Positions 18,961-28,952 of a stretch of 64,000 bases of DNA are shown here, in pieces. How positions within the stretch are numbered: the stretch's first letter is position 1; every line of letters starts with the position of its first letter. A program made the translations under genes and the position numbers. A model generated the notes under the pieces. That model had not been told where the DNA came from. It made no database searches and saw only the letters and a program-made list of their open reading frames with translations. Origin of the DNA: Paenibacillus xylanexedens (GTDB taxonomy: Bacteria > Bacillota > Bacilli > Paenibacillales > Paenibacillaceae); assembly GCF_001908275.1 (NCBI RefSeq), contig NZ_CP018620.1, positions 4,836,001 through 4,900,000 on the forward strand. Reading direction: 5' to 3'.

Positions 18961-19004
18961 CTGATATACGTATAATGCCGGACGGATCCGAAGCTTAGAT
19001 GATC

Positions 19005-20420
19005 TTAACGGGAGATGATGTGGATCGGGTGACCCATAACCAATTCCGCAGCTTCCATCACGATTTCGCCCAAAGTTGGGTGAGCGTGAATTGTGAGAGC
19101 CAGATCTTCCAAAGTTGCGCCCATCTCAATTGCCAAACCAAGCTCAGCAATCAAGTTGGAAGCTTCCAGACCTACGATTTGGCAACCCAATACAAGGCCG
19201 CTTTCTTCGTCAGCTACGATTTTCACGAAGCCTTCAGCGTGGTTCAAAGATACAGCACGACCATTACCCGCATAAGGGAATTTGCCTGCTTTTACTTTGT
19301 AACCTTTTTCTTTAGCTTCTTTTTCAGTGTAACCTACGCTGGAACACTCTGGATCTGTGAATACAACAGCTGGCATACATTTGTAGTCAACTACAGATGG
19401 TTGTCCTGCGATTGCTTCAGCAGCCACTTTACCTTCATAAGAAGCTTTGTGTGCCAGAGCCAAGCCAGATACGATGTCACCGATAGCGAAGATGTGCGGA
19501 ATGCTTGTGCGACCTTGGTGGTCAACTTTAACGAAGCCACGCTCGTCAACGTCAACACCAATCATGTCAAGACCCAGTTCTCCATCTGTGTTTGGACGAC
19601 GTCCAACAGTTACCAGCAGGTAATCTGCAGTTACTTCTTTGGACTCACCATTTACAGAGTACTTAACAGTTACATCTTTATCCGTTTGCTCAGCACTTTC
19701 AGCTTTTGCACCCGTTACGATTTCGATGCCTGTTTTCTTCATGTTTTTAGCCACGAGGCTAGTCATGTCTTTATCGAAACCTGGCAGTACTGTATCCAAA
19801 CCTTCGATGATTGTTACTTTTGCACCGAATTTGGAGTACATTTGACCAAGCTCAGCACCGATATATCCGCCACCGATAACGATCATGCTTTTTGGTACTT
19901 CAGGCAAGTTCAGAGCTTCTGTCGAAGACAGAATGCGTCCGCCAAACGGGAAAGGTTTCAGTTCGATTGGACGGGAACCTGTTGCAATAATTGCATTTTT
20001 AAATTTGTAACGTGGAGACTCGTGGTCATTGAATACACGAGCTTCGTTTTCGTTGATGAACATGCACTCACCGTTGAAAACTTCAACTTTGTTGCCTTTG
20101 AGCAAACCAGCTACGCCGCCAGTCATTTTCTTAACAACGCCGTTTTTGAACTCTTGAGTTTTGCTGAAGTCCACTTTTACGTTCTCAGCAGAGATACCAA
20201 AAGCTTCACCGTGAAGTGCAGACTCATATTGGTGTGCAGCAGAGATTAGGGCTTTGGATGGAATACATCCACGGTTCAAACAAACACCGCCCAGTTCGGA
20301 TTTGTCTACGATCAACACGCTTTGGCCCAGTTGAGCAGCGCGGATGGCAGCTACATAGCCGCCAGGACCCGCACCAATTACTAATGTGTCGATATTGAGA
20401 GAAGCGTCGCCTACTACCAT
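19005..20420 (-). CDS. pdhD: Dihydrolipoyl dehydrogenase (E3)
   Basis: Flavoprotein that reoxidises the lipoyl groups of the E2 core and reduces NAD. The protein has 471 residues. It shows the FAD site [13 protein letters not shown], the redox disulfide GGVCLNRGC (Cys47/Cys52), the NAD site [11 protein letters not shown] and the C-terminal catalytic [21 protein letters not shown] precedes the ATG. It is the last gene of the operon, three bases after pdhC, and is followed by a strong terminator. It may also serve other 2-oxoacid dehydrogenases. Confidence 0.97.
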   Translation of the reverse strand: MVVGDASLNIDTLVIGAGPGGYVAAIRAAQLGQSVLIVDKSELGGVCLNRGCIPSKALISAAHQYESALHGEAFGISAENVKVDFSKTQEFKNGVVKKMTGGVAGLLKGNKVEVFNGECMFINENEARVFNDHESPRYKFKNAIIATGSRPIELKPFPFGGRILSSTEALNLPEVPKSMIVIGGGYIGAELGQMYSKFGAKVTIIEGLDTVLPGFDKDMTSLVAKNMKKTGIEIVTGAKAESAEQTDKDVTVKYSVNGESKEVTADYLLVTVGRRPNTDGELGLDMIGVDVDERGFVKVDHQGRTSIPHIFAIGDIVSGLALAHKASYEGKVAAEAIAGQPSVVDYKCMPAVVFTDPECSSVGYTEKEAKEKGYKVKAGKFPYAGNGRAVSLNHAEGFVKIVADEESGLVLGCQIVGLEASNLIAELGLAIEMGATLEDLALTIHAHPTLGEIVMEAAELVMGHPIHIISR

Positions 20421-20423
20421 ATC

Positions 20424-21746
20424 TTACACCTCCATAACAAGCAGCTCAGGATTAGCGAGCAGCTGTTTAATGTAATTCATAAAGTTTTGTGCTGTTGCGC
20501 CATCGATGATACGGTGGTCAAAGCTCAGGGAAAGAGCCATTACAGGTGCTGCAACTACTTCGCCGTTTTTGATCACTGCTTTTTCGCTGATGCGTCCTGT
20601 TCCGAGAATAGCAACTTCAGGGAAGTTGATGATTGGAGTGAAGAACATACCGCCAGCAGAACCGATGTTACTGATGGAGATTGTGCTTCCTCTCATTTCA
20701 TTTGCGCTCAATTTGCCCTCACGACCACGAGCAGCCAGATCACGGATAGAATCAGCAATCATCCAGATGGATTTACGATCAGCATCTTTGATAACAGGAA
20801 CGATCAAGCCGTTGTCTGTATCTGTAGCGATACCGATGTTGTAGTATTTTTTGTAAACAATTTCGTTAGCTTCTTCATCAATCATAGCGTTCAGAGCCGG
20901 GAATTGGCGGGAAGCCGCAACCAGTGCTTTAACGATGAATGGCAGATAAGTAACTTTTGTTCCTTTTTTCTCTGCAATTGGTTTCATGCGAGTACGGAAA
21001 GCAACCAATTCAGTTACGTCCACTTCGTCCATGATTGTAACGTGAGGTGCTGTGTAAGCCGATTTAACCATTGCATTAGAAATCGCTTTACGGATACCTT
21101 TGAATGGTACGCGCTCTTCTTCAACGTGTTGATCAGCTGCAGCCGCTGCTGGTGCTGCGGATTTTTTCTCTTCTTGAGCCGGAGCTTCGGAAGATGCCGC
21201 TGCGGAAGAACCGCCACCGTTTTTGAAGGATTCAACATCTTCTTTGGTTATTTTACCGTTGTTGCCAGTGCCGTTAACCTGAGCGATGTCTACACCTTGT
21301 TCGCGAGCAAATTTGCGCACGCTTGGTGTTGCCAGAACGTCTTTGGCAGGTACTGCCGGAACGCTGTTATTGCCGCCTTCTTTAGCTGCATCCGTGCTGG
21401 AAGCTGCTGCAGAAGAACCGCTTGTGTCAGCTCCGCCTTGAGCTGCATCTTTCTCTTGCTCGCCTTGATCGCCAGCAGGAGCGTCGTCTTGCTCAGGAAG
21501 TTCGCCTTCTGCATCGATGATCGCTACAACTTCACCAACGTGGCAGACTTGACCGTCTTTAGCGAATACTTCTGTAACTGTTCCGTTAACCGGACAAGGT
21601 ACTTCTACAACCGCTTTGTCATTTTGTACTTCCATGATGATGTCATCGTCAGTTACTTTGTCACCGACTTTGATGTGCATCTTGATGATTTCGCCTTCGT
21701 GTAGGCCTTCGCCCAATTCAGGGAATTTATATTCAAATTTAGCCAA
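20424..21746 (-). CDS. pdhC: Pyruvate dehydrogenase E2 (dihydrolipoyl acetyltransferase)
   Basis: Core of the pyruvate dehydrogenase complex. The protein has 440 residues in this order: one lipoyl domain with Lys44 in QNDKAVVEV, an Ala/Ser/Pro/Gly-rich hinge, a peripheral-subunit-binding domain ([16 protein letters not shown]), a second hinge, and the catalytic domain ending in FDHRIIDGA with the active-site His and Asp. The TTG at 21744-21746 is chosen because GGAGG stands eight bases upstream and the product begins at the lipoyl fold. Additional in-frame codons up to 21800 would add a segment without homology. Confidence 0.95.
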   Translation of the reverse strand: MAKFEYKFPELGEGLHEGEIIKMHIKVGDKVTDDDIIMEVQNDKAVVEVPCPVNGTVTEVFAKDGQVCHVGEVVAIIDAEGELPEQDDAPAGDQGEQEKDAAQGGADTSGSSAAASSTDAAKEGGNNSVPAVPAKDVLATPSVRKFAREQGVDIAQVNGTGNNGKITKEDVESFKNGGGSSAAASSEAPAQEEKKSAAPAAAAADQHVEEERVPFKGIRKAISNAMVKSAYTAPHVTIMDEVDVTELVAFRTRMKPIAEKKGTKVTYLPFIVKALVAASRQFPALNAMIDEEANEIVYKKYYNIGIATDTDNGLIVPVIKDADRKSIWMIADSIRDLAARGREGKLSANEMRGSTISISNIGSAGGMFFTPIINFPEVAILGTGRISEKAVIKNGEVVAAPVMALSLSFDHRIIDGATAQNFMNYIKQLLANPELLVMEV

Positions 21747-21861
21747 CTGAAAAACCTCCTTGATTATGTGCTCAATCCTGAAAACAACCCTTAACTCCAA
21801 GAAACAACTGTTACTGCTAATGCAAATAACTGTTACTCAAGGGGCTAATGGCTGTTTACAG

Positions 21862-21912
21862 TGCAGCTTGCGCTGCGGTGTGAATCACCATACTGCGCCT
21901 TGCGGCATGTCA
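21862..21912 (-). other. Cluster of three small hairpins between pdhB and pdhC
   Basis: On the minus strand the 176-bp gap between pdhB and pdhC contains GCC-GCAA-GGC, GGTG-ATTCA-CACC and CAGC-GCAA-GCTG in a row, two of them with GNRA tetraloops. Further on, AGTAACAGTT occurs twice. This may be an RNA processing or stability element that sets subunit ratios (inference). Confidence 0.4.
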
Positions 21913-21922
21913 GATGATTAAA

Positions 21923-22900
21923 TTAGAAATTTACGACTTTATTAACCGCAGCAACGATACGTGCTGGGTTAGGCAGCCAAGAATCTTCGATTTGTGCAAA
22001 AGGATATACAGTATCCGGACCAGCTACACGCAGAACCGGTGCTTCCAAGTGCAGGATTGCTTTTTCATTGATTTGGGCAATGACTTCAGCTGCAACACCT
22101 GCGCTCTTTTGAGCTTCCTGTACAACAATTGCACGGTTTGTTTTCTTAATGGAAGCAACGATGGTATCGATGTCGATCGGGCTAACCGTACGAAGGTCGA
22201 TAACTTCAACTTTGATTCCTTGTTTTTCGAGTTCTTCTGCTGCTTTCACAGAAGTGTGAACCATCATACCGTAAGTAATGATCGTTACATCGGAACCTTC
22301 ACGAACAACGTTCGCTTTGCCCAATTCAACAACATAATCTTCTTCAGGCACTTCTGCACGGAAAGCATGGTACAAGTTCAAGTGCTCCATGAAGAATACA
22401 GGGTCGTTATCGCGAATAGAAGCGATCATCAGACCTTTTGCATCGTAAGGGTTAGAAGGAACAACGACTTTGATACCTGGTGTTTGCGTGAGCAGACCTT
22501 CCAGGGAATCTGTATGCAATTCTGCCGCTTTTACACCGCCACCGAATGGTGTACGGAATACGATTGGAGAATTGTATTTTCCACCGGAGCGGAAACGCAT
22601 ACGAGCAGCTTGCACTACCATTTGGTCAAGGGCTTCGAAGATAAAACCAACGAATTGGATCTCAGCAACCGGACGGAAGCCTTGTACACCCAGACCTACA
22701 GCCAGACCACCAATAGCGGACTCAGCCAGTGGTGTATCAAATACACGCTCTTCGCCAAACTCTTTTTGCAGACCTTCCGTTACACGGAAAACGCCGCCTA
22801 CATTACCTACGTCTTCACCGAAAAGCAGAACGTTAGGATCACGTTTCAACTCCACGCGAAGCGCATCACGGATTGCTTCTTTCATGTTCATTTGTGCCAT
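21923..22900 (-). CDS. pdhB: Pyruvate dehydrogenase E1 beta subunit
   Basis: Beta chain of the thiamine-diphosphate-dependent decarboxylase. The protein has 325 residues, as in B. subtilis. Characteristic stretches are [20 protein letters not shown] (the Glu that activates the cofactor lies in the GED motif), [15 protein letters not shown] and [12 protein letters not shown]. The start at 22900 (MAQMNMKEA) fits AAGGAGG eleven bases upstream; an ATG nine bases earlier is too close to that site. Confidence 0.96.
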   Translation of the reverse strand: MAQMNMKEAIRDALRVELKRDPNVLLFGEDVGNVGGVFRVTEGLQKEFGEERVFDTPLAESAIGGLAVGLGVQGFRPVAEIQFVGFIFEALDQMVVQAARMRFRSGGKYNSPIVFRTPFGGGVKAAELHTDSLEGLLTQTPGIKVVVPSNPYDAKGLMIASIRDNDPVFFMEHLNLYHAFRAEVPEEDYVVELGKANVVREGSDVTIITYGMMVHTSVKAAEELEKQGIKVEVIDLRTVSPIDIDTIVASIKKTNRAIVVQEAQKSAGVAAEVIAQINEKAILHLEAPVLRVAGPDTVYPFAQIEDSWLPNPARIVAAVNKVVNF

Positions 22901-23001
22901 TTGCTTCATTTCCTCCTTAAACATTGACAGTTCACATTTGAATTCGTACATGTATACCGGGACATTAAAGTCGCGGATGTTTATGCTTTATCGGAAAAAA
23001 C

Positions 23002-24069
23002 TTATTGGAAATCAGCTTTTTGCTCTTCCAAGTGCTTAGGCGTTTGTTCGAACATGCTGTCGATCAAGCCTGAAATCGTCATTTTCTCGGTTTTTTCCGC
23101 TTTTTTGATCTCTTCATTTACTTTAGCTTTTGCTTCTTCTTTCACACGTGCTGTATCTTCTTCAGTCCAAAGACCTTTTTTCTCCAGATATTTAGCGAAA
23201 CGTGCGATAGGATCTTTAGCAGACCATTCTGCCTCTTCTTCTTTTGTACGATACTTGGAAGCATCATCCGAAAGGGAGTGAGGACGGAAACGGTAAGTTA
23301 CTGCTTCGATCAATGTTGCGCCTTCTCCGTTACGTCCACGCTCAGCAGCTTCCTGAACAGCTTTGATAACAGCGAAGATGTCCATACCGTCAACTTTAAC
23401 ACCTTTGATACCTGCTGCTACCGCTTTGTGAGCGATGGAAAGAGCTGCAGTTTGTTTAGCAAAAGGAGTAGTGATGGCATAACCATTGTTTTGTACAAAG
23501 AAGATAACAGGCAGTTTGTATACACCAGCGTAGTTCAGACCTTCATAGAAGTCACCTTCAGAAGAACCGCCATCACCTGTGTACGTGATGACAACTTGTT
23601 TTTGTTTCTTCAATTTGTAACCCATAGCGATACCCATTGCATGCAGAATTTGTGCACCAATGATGATTTGTGGCATCAAGACATTAACGCCATCTGGAAT
23701 TTGTCCACCATGTTGGTGTCCACGGGAGTACAAGAATGCTTGATAAAGAGGAAGTCCATGCCATACGAGTTGCGGAATGTCACGATAGCCAGGACATACA
23801 AAGTCTTCTTTTTCAATTGCAAATTCACTACCAACCATTGTCGCTTCTTGACCAGATACTGGAGCATAGAAACCAAGACGACCTTGACGGCCCAGGTTTA
23901 CTGCACGGTCATCCCAAGTACGGGTAAATACCATGCGGTACATAATTTCTTTTAATTGATCATCGGAAAGTGTAGGCATCATGTCTTTGTTAACAATTTC
24001 GCCGTCAGGAGACAGCACGGACAGAGCTTCTACATCCTCTGTATACACTTCATAAGGAACCTTGCTCAT
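23002..24069 (-). CDS. pdhA: Pyruvate dehydrogenase E1 alpha subunit
   Basis: Alpha chain of E1; with PdhB it decarboxylates pyruvate and acetylates the lipoyl group. The protein has 355 residues. The thiamine-diphosphate/Mg motif runs from GDGGSSEGDFYEG to FFVQNNGYAI, and the phosphorylation-loop-like RFRPHSLSDD segment follows. The ATG at 24069 with GAGGTG nine bases upstream is preferred to the upstream in-frame codon at 24105. First gene of pdhABCD, about 55 bp behind a near-consensus promoter. Confidence 0.96.
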   Translation of the reverse strand: MSKVPYEVYTEDVEALSVLSPDGEIVNKDMMPTLSDDQLKEIMYRMVFTRTWDDRAVNLGRQGRLGFYAPVSGQEATMVGSEFAIEKEDFVCPGYRDIPQLVWHGLPLYQAFLYSRGHQHGGQIPDGVNVLMPQIIIGAQILHAMGIAMGYKLKKQKQVVITYTGDGGSSEGDFYEGLNYAGVYKLPVIFFVQNNGYAITTPFAKQTAALSIAHKAVAAGIKGVKVDGMDIFAVIKAVQEAAERGRNGEGATLIEAVTYRFRPHSLSDDASKYRTKEEEAEWSAKDPIARFAKYLEKKGLWTEEDTARVKEEAKAKVNEEIKKAEKTEKMTISGLIDSMFEQTPKHLEEQKADFQ

Positions 24070-24124
24070 TTTTTTCTTCACCTCAACAAAAAATTTGAAT
24101 ATCAAGTTCCGCTGTTATAATATT

Positions 24125-24154
24125 ATTATACACCTGTTTCACTCCATACGTCAA
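24125..24154 (-). promoter_or_regulatory. Sigma-A promoter of the pdh operon
   Basis: On the minus strand TTGACG (24149-24154), an 18-bp spacer and a perfect TATAAT (24125-24130). This is the best promoter match in the window. Confidence 0.8.
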
Positions 24155-24325
24155 AGAAATCCGTAATTTTTTTATGTTTCCTGCCGGATTGTATGTATAA
24201 CAGGAGCTTAATATTGGTATAACAGCATAATACATGATTGCGTGTTTGACCTAACCCCGCACAAGGGTAATCTTACCGTATTGCGCGGTCGAATGCAAAA
24301 AATTAACCGAGAAAGGTGACGTTTT

Positions 24326-25060
24326 ATGACGGATTCCCGCTATTTGAAACGCACGATTGTGAAGGAAGAGATTGAAAGTCGCTATCTCGGAGAGAAGCGA
24401 ACACTCCGTATTTACCTTCCTCCGGGCTATAACGAATTACTTAGCTACCCTGTCGTTTATTGTCAGGATGGCGAAGAATTTTTTAATTTCGGACGAATTG
24501 CTACAACAGCTAACCAAATTATTCTGGACGAAGGAGCCGAACCTTTCATTATTGTAGGGGTTCAGGTCGATGTTTCTGTGAGAACGCAGGAATATGCCCC
24601 ATTTGGAGATCGATTCAAGGCATATACCGCTTGCTTCGCTGAAGAGATTATTCCCTATATAGAAGAGAAATATCCTGTGCGTCCATCTCCGCAGGAACGC
24701 ATTCTTGCCGGAGACTCGCTCGGTGGCAGTGTTTCGCTTCATCTTGCTCTGTTATATCCGGATCTGTTCACACGTGTGATCAGCATGTCTGGCGCCTTCT
24801 ACTCTGCTTCTCAGGAAATCTATGCCGCAGCTGAAGATCTATCTTGGCTCTCGATCTGGATGATTGTTGGTTTGCAGGAAACTGATTTTGAGGCAGACAC
24901 GGGTACGTATGATTTTGTTCAATTAAACCGGGATACTCGAGAATTGCTGGAAAAACGTGGTGCCCTCGTCTCCTACCAGGAGAAAGACGGAAAACACCAA
25001 TGGGGTTTTTGGCAGAAGGAATTGCCCGAAGCATTACTTTATTTTCTCCAGGAAAGATAA
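24326..25060 (+). CDS. Alpha/beta-hydrolase of the esterase D/enterochelin esterase type
   Basis: Cytoplasmic serine hydrolase of 244 residues without a signal peptide. LRIYLPPGYNELLSYPVVYCQDG is typical of the esterase D/YuiI/Fes group, and the nucleophile elbow is GDSLGG around residue 132-137. A late acid is not obvious; the catalytic His is probably in DGKHQWGFW near the C-terminus. Substrate unknown; a siderophore or acyl ester is possible. AAAGGTGACG precedes the ATG. It is divergent from the pdh operon. Confidence 0.85.
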   Translation: MTDSRYLKRTIVKEEIESRYLGEKRTLRIYLPPGYNELLSYPVVYCQDGEEFFNFGRIATTANQIILDEGAEPFIIVGVQVDVSVRTQEYAPFGDRFKAYTACFAEEIIPYIEEKYPVRPSPQERILAGDSLGGSVSLHLALLYPDLFTRVISMSGAFYSASQEIYAAAEDLSWLSIWMIVGLQETDFEADTGTYDFVQLNRDTRELLEKRGALVSYQEKDGKHQWGFWQKELPEALLYFLQER

Positions 25061-25135
25061 AAGGATCACTTTAACAGGCGGCTGAAATGCCGCTATTGTT
25101 TTTAATTTTAATGATACCGCTTACAATTATAATCT

Positions 25136-25188
25136 GAAAAAGAAGCAGGATATCCTGCTTGCTTTAAGTGCTCTAATCCTGCTTCTTT
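25136..25188 (-). terminator. Terminator downstream of the phosphatase gene
   Basis: AAAGAAGCAGGAT at 25139-25151 and ATCCTGCTTCTTT at 25176-25188 form a perfect 13-bp stem; on the minus strand a T-run follows. One arm also lies inside a 16-base palindrome (AGCAGGATATCCTGCT), so a competing shorter fold exists. Confidence 0.75.
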
Positions 25189-25223
25189 GTCGAATTACAA
25201 ATTAAGCATGAATTTCGTTTGTT

Positions 25224-25694
25224 TTAGGCTAAGGAATGTTCCGCTTCAATCTTACTCAACAGAACATCGCAGCCTGCGTTAACCAGCTCGTACACCTCTT
25301 CAAAATTGCCTGTGTAATATGGGTCAGGTACTTCTCTAAGTTTTTCCTCGGGAAGCATGTCCATGAACTTGATGATGTCCGCCTCAGCTCCGCCTGGAAC
25401 GTTGCGCACATTATCTGCATTGGAATTATCCATACACACAATGTAATCAAATTGAGTAAAGTCTTCGCTGGCGAACTGTCTTGCTGCCATGTTGGCATAA
25501 GAAATCTGGTACGAATCCAGCAATTTTCGAGTCCCTTCATGCGGAGGTTTACCAACATGCCAGTCCCCTGTACCCGCTGAGTCCACACGAATCTGGTGTT
25601 CAAGCCCCTTCTCCAGGACTTTGAGACGCAAAACGGCTTCAGCCATTGGTGATCTACATATATTACCCAGACATACAAACAAAACATTAATCAT
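25224..25694 (-). CDS. Low-molecular-weight protein tyrosine phosphatase
   Basis: Protein of 156 residues. The catalytic loop is CLGNICRS with Cys8 and Arg14, and the general acid lies in DPYYTG near residue 123. B. subtilis relatives are YfkJ and YwlE; YwlE is an arginine phosphatase. Tyrosine versus arginine specificity cannot be decided by eye. AAGGGGGATTAAT precedes the ATG, and the stop of the upstream channel gene is one base away, so the two are coupled. Confidence 0.92.
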   Translation of the reverse strand: MINVLFVCLGNICRSPMAEAVLRLKVLEKGLEHQIRVDSAGTGDWHVGKPPHEGTRKLLDSYQISYANMAARQFASEDFTQFDYIVCMDNSNADNVRNVPGGAEADIIKFMDMLPEEKLREVPDPYYTGNFEEVYELVNAGCDVLLSKIEAEHSLA

Positions 25695-25695
25695 A

Positions 25696-26397
25696 TTAAT
25701 CCCCCTTGCTTAACGTACCTTGAAGTACCGACGATGTTGGCTGTGTCACAATGCTCTCCGGCTGAGGACTGACGTTGCCCGTCTCAGATGGCACCAACGA
25801 ACGACGTGGCAGTTTCCATTTATAATGTACAGAACACATCCGGAAAAACACAACGGCCGCGAAACCTAGCAATAATCCGGTATTCGTTGTTAACCAGCCC
25901 ATACCTATGACAAAACCGGCTGTCATTGCCCATACAGCATAGATTTCATCACGCAATACAAGCGGTTTACGTCCAGCGAGCACATCACGAATAACGCCTC
26001 CACCAATACCGGTCATTACTGCTGCAACGATAACTGCGCTAATAGGATGTCCCATGTTCGCCGCGTACAGTGCCCCTTGAATTGCAAATGCTGCAAGTCC
26101 GATTGCATCAAATAACGCCTCTGTTCGCTTCCAGTGACTAATCCACTTGAGAGGCAATATAAACGCAACTGCTACAGATACTAAGGCTAACATAATAAGT
26201 GATCCCTGACTCCATAATGTCGTTACAGGTATACCTATAAGTACATTCCGGATAATCCCGCCTCCGAATGCGGTGACAAGTCCAAGCACTAGTACACCCA
26301 GAATGTCATACTCCTCTTCCATTGCCACGAAGGCACCGGACATTGCAAATGCGATAGTCCCTATAATGCTGAATACTTCAAAAATGTGTAAGTCCAA
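25696..26397 (-). CDS. TRIC-type cation channel family membrane protein (UPF0126)
   Basis: Integral membrane protein of about 233 residues with roughly seven hydrophobic segments in two similar halves. Each half has a glycine-rich kink (AFGGGIIRNVLIG and GIGGGVIRDVLAG), diagnostic for the UPF0126/TRIC family. Relatives form monovalent cation channels; the bacterial physiological role is not settled. The TTG at 26395-26397 lies nine bases after GAGGT; another TTG nine bases upstream would overlap that site. The C-terminal 35 residues are polar and probably cytoplasmic. Confidence 0.85.
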   Translation of the reverse strand: MDLHIFEVFSIIGTIAFAMSGAFVAMEEEYDILGVLVLGLVTAFGGGIIRNVLIGIPVTTLWSQGSLIMLALVSVAVAFILPLKWISHWKRTEALFDAIGLAAFAIQGALYAANMGHPISAVIVAAVMTGIGGGVIRDVLAGRKPLVLRDEIYAVWAMTAGFVIGMGWLTTNTGLLLGFAAVVFFRMCSVHYKWKLPRRSLVPSETGNVSPQPESIVTQPTSSVLQGTLSKGD

Positions 26398-26465
26398 CCT
26401 GTTCAAACCTCACTTTTCAAGTCATCTCCATGTCGCTCTACCCATTGTATCCGCGAGCACTTAAA

Positions 26466-26494
26466 TTGTGCAACCACATTTTGTGGATTATACT
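26466..26494 (+). promoter_or_regulatory. Candidate thiN promoter containing an inverted repeat
   Basis: TTGTGC, a 17-bp spacer and TATACT. The spacer holds CCACA-TTT-TGTGG, a perfect inverted repeat that could be an operator. The -35 match is weak. Confidence 0.35.
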
Positions 26495-26579
26495 GGTTTG
26501 GTGAATATATTTGTACAGGTTCCAACATTATGTTTGGACTAGGAACTATTTTTCTCTGAATTAGGAAGGATGAAAGAAA

Positions 26580-27221
26580 ATGACGGCGAAACGGATTGTT
26601 ATTTTTACAGGCGGAAACTTATCTGTAGAATTACTTCAGGAAATACGAGAAGATGATATGATCATCGCGGCCGATCGCGGTGCATTATTTTTAATTGAAC
26701 ACGGCATTCAGCCACACATTGCAGTTGGTGACTTCGACTCCATTAATGAAGAGGAACGTATTATTGTAAGTAACAATAGCATTCGATTCATTACATGTGA
26801 CCCTGTTCATAAAGATCTTACTGATACAGAAATGGCTTTTGAGACAGCGCTAGATTACGAACCTTCTCACATCTTAATGTTAGGTGCTACAGGTACACGT
26901 ATGGATCACACACTCGCCAATGTACATATCATGGTTCGCGCGATGCAGCATCACATCTCCTGTGCCATTCAGGACAAGCACAACTACATGACACTGACCA
27001 CATCTAAAGCTGTGGTTGAGCACCGTGACTATAAATATGTTTCTCTGCTCCCCTTGACTCATGAAGTTACAGGAATAACTCTAGATGGTTTTATGTATCC
27101 GCTAGATCAAGCCACCATACGCATGGGACAATCCTTGGGAGTTAGCAACCAACTCTTAGGCTCCTCCGGTACAGTCACTATCGATAGCGGCTTATTACTG
27201 ATTATTCAGAGCAAAGATTGA
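26580..27221 (+). CDS. thiN: Thiamine diphosphokinase
   Basis: Makes thiamine diphosphate from thiamine and ATP. The protein has 213 residues. Diagnostic stretches are IIAADRGALFLIEHGIQPH, VGDFDSIN, DLTDTEMAFETAL and LGATGTRMDHTLAN. AGGAAGG stands a few bases before the ATG. It is monocistronic, ends in a strong terminator, and supplies the last step that the thiamine operon at 28.9-33 kb lacks. The cofactor it makes is used by PdhAB. Confidence 0.94.
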   Translation: MTAKRIVIFTGGNLSVELLQEIREDDMIIAADRGALFLIEHGIQPHIAVGDFDSINEEERIIVSNNSIRFITCDPVHKDLTDTEMAFETALDYEPSHILMLGATGTRMDHTLANVHIMVRAMQHHISCAIQDKHNYMTLTTSKAVVEHRDYKYVSLLPLTHEVTGITLDGFMYPLDQATIRMGQSLGVSNQLLGSSGTVTIDSGLLLIIQSKD

Positions 27222-27297
27222 ATCTATTCAAATGCTTTATAATTATTTATTACGTTTTTGTAACCAGTGATTCAACGAAGAAAATAGGTTCACACAT

Positions 27298-27334
27298 AAC
27301 AAAGACCCTTGATATTCAAGGGTCTTTGTTGTTT
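27298..27334 (+). terminator. Terminator downstream of thiN
   Basis: ACAAAGACCCTTGA, TAT loop, TCAAGGGTCTTTGT, then TGTTT. A perfect 14-bp stem. Confidence 0.85.
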
Positions 27335-27517
27335 CATCATTATCCTCCATACGTCAATGATTGATTTTTTGACATTTTTAATCATATTTTAATAAACATA
27401 CCCAAACCATTGCGGCGCAAGGGATTACACTTCCCTATCCAATTTCTAGGCTGTTACAAAGCTGTTATACTCGCTCTAGCAACTTAACGAAAACGAATTT
27501 TGGAGGTACTAACTAAC

Positions 27518-28018
27518 ATGAAAAAAAACATCTTTGTCCAAAAGGCCGTAACCGTCGGGTTGTGCGCTACACTAGGTTTTGGAGCTGTATTAATGACTAA
27601 CGCACCTGTTGCACAGGCAGCAACTGCTTCTGTATCCACAGGTCAACAGATTGTTAACTATGGTAAACAATTCACTGGAACTCCATATAAATTTGGTGCT
27701 TCAACCTCAACAACCAAAGTTTTTGACTGCTCTTCTTTTATGAAATATATTTTCAAAAAGTATGGTGTAGACTTGCCGCGCACTTCCGTGAGCCAATCCA
27801 AAGAAGGCACAGCTGTGTCCAAAGCTAATCTGCGTGTCGGAGATCTGGTATTCTTCTCCAGTGGTAGTCGTTCTACCGGTTCCAATGTCACTCACGTAGG
27901 CGTTTATGCGGGAAATGGTAAGATTCTGCATACGTACGGATCTCCAGGCGTAACCCTCTCTGATCTGGACTCTGGTACTTGGAAGAGAACGTATGTTAAA
28001 GCTCGTCGTGTGCTTTAG
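27518..28018 (+). CDS. Secreted NlpC/P60 peptidoglycan hydrolase
   Basis: Small secreted cysteine peptidase of 166 residues. A Sec signal peptide occupies residues 1-34 and should be cut after AQA. The rest is one NlpC/P60 domain with the catalytic Cys71 in VFDCSSF, a His in VTHVGVY around 126 and a third polar residue near His138. No cell-wall-binding (LysM or SH3) domain is attached, so it is a minimal endopeptidase, likely cutting D-Glu/DAP peptides. TGGAGGT at 27501-27507 supports the ATG at 27518. Monocistronic. Confidence 0.92.
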   Translation: MKKNIFVQKAVTVGLCATLGFGAVLMTNAPVAQAATASVSTGQQIVNYGKQFTGTPYKFGASTSTTKVFDCSSFMKYIFKKYGVDLPRTSVSQSKEGTAVSKANLRVGDLVFFSSGSRSTGSNVTHVGVYAGNGKILHTYGSPGVTLSDLDSGTWKRTYVKARRVL

Positions 28019-28041
28019 AATCACATCATAGCTAATCAGTA

Positions 28042-28076
28042 AGGACCGGAGGTTACTATCCGGTCTTTTATTTTTC
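28042..28076 (+). terminator. Terminator downstream of the NlpC/P60 gene
   Basis: GACCGGA, eight-base loop, TCCGGTC and TTTTATTTTT. Confidence 0.85.
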
Positions 28077-28128
28077 ACCCTCTTTTTGCCACACTCTAAA
28101 CTGGTGATTCATGGAATGCGGTGAAAAT

Positions 28129-28833
28129 CTAATTTTTATCATGAAGCATATAACCGATCCCACGCACAGTATGAATCAGTTTCACACTTCTTCCCTTATC
28201 CACCTTTACCCTCAGATGTTTGATATACACATCCACAACGTTGGTATCCATCGCATACTCATATCCCCATACTTCCCGCAAAATATCACTCCGGGTACAT
28301 GCTTCATTCACATGCAGGGCCAGAAATTCCAGCAATTCGTACTCTTTTGGTGTTAATGTCAGGTATTCACCCGCACGACTTACCCTTCTTGAGCGCAAAT
28401 TCACTTTAAGATCATGAACTACAATTACTTCCTCACCCTCTGGTGTTGCATTCGCAAAAACACGCAATAAATTTCGTATTCTGGCAAGCATCACGGTCAT
28501 GTGGATAGGTTCCTCCATCACGTCATTAGCTCCATAATCCAGCCATTCCACGATGAACTGAGGAGATGCATTTGAAGTAATAACCAGTAGAGGTATAACC
28601 TGACCTTTATCTAACCATCGTTTTAATTCTAATTTCTGATCCTGGCCACAATGTTTCGTCCCCTCTTCCCGGTCTACCAGGATGATCAGGTTAATATGCA
28701 GTAACGAAGGCTCTACGGATTGGTTTAGTTCAGACCACTCCATTTGTTGCACCTCATACCCTTCGCTACATAATAAGTCCTGAATAAGGCTGACCTGTTC
28801 TCCTGCTCCAATCAGCAAAATGGCTGTTTTCAC
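28129..28833 (-). CDS. OmpR-type regulator with a degenerate receiver domain
   Basis: Protein of 234 residues with a receiver-like N-terminal half and an intact OmpR/PhoB winged helix (YLTLTPKEYELLEFLALH, VDVYIKHLRVKV, TVRGIGYML). The receiver lacks the usual acidic pair near the N-terminus (LLIGAGEQ instead). The phospho-site strand reads LIILVDREEG with the Asp shifted by one, and the switch Lys is replaced (MEEPIH where KPF is usual). Phosphorylation-independent control is therefore likely. No kinase gene is next to it. It converges on the NlpC/P60 gene. Confidence 0.85.
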   Translation of the reverse strand: MKTAILLIGAGEQVSLIQDLLCSEGYEVQQMEWSELNQSVEPSLLHINLIILVDREEGTKHCGQDQKLELKRWLDKGQVIPLLVITSNASPQFIVEWLDYGANDVMEEPIHMTVMLARIRNLLRVFANATPEGEEVIVVHDLKVNLRSRRVSRAGEYLTLTPKEYELLEFLALHVNEACTRSDILREVWGYEYAMDTNVVDVYIKHLRVKVDKGRSVKLIHTVRGIGYMLHDKN

Positions 28834-28904
28834 TGTTTTTCACCCGGCCTGTCTCTATCCCCGCTGCTCGCAGCAATGGTTGGTACAGTTAGCATGCCGT
28901 AAAA

Positions 28905-28940
28905 TGAAAAAGTCCATTCCCTCAAGGGAACAGACTTTGC
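28905..28940 (-). terminator. Terminator of the thiamine operon
   Basis: On the minus strand AAAGTCTGTTCCC, TTGA, GGGAATGGACTTTTTC. It lies just after the thiF stop. Confidence 0.85.
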
Positions 28941-28952
28941 TTCTTTCTTGCT

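Noticed and set aside
18999..20249. Long open frame antisense to pdhD (416 codons)
   Set aside because: It mirrors the dihydrolipoyl dehydrogenase gene and is a codon-usage by-product; no homology or ribosome site is visible.
20487..22927. Long open frames antisense to pdhC and pdhB
   Set aside because: The pdh proteins are unmistakable on the minus strand; the antisense products are Cys/Phe-rich shadows.
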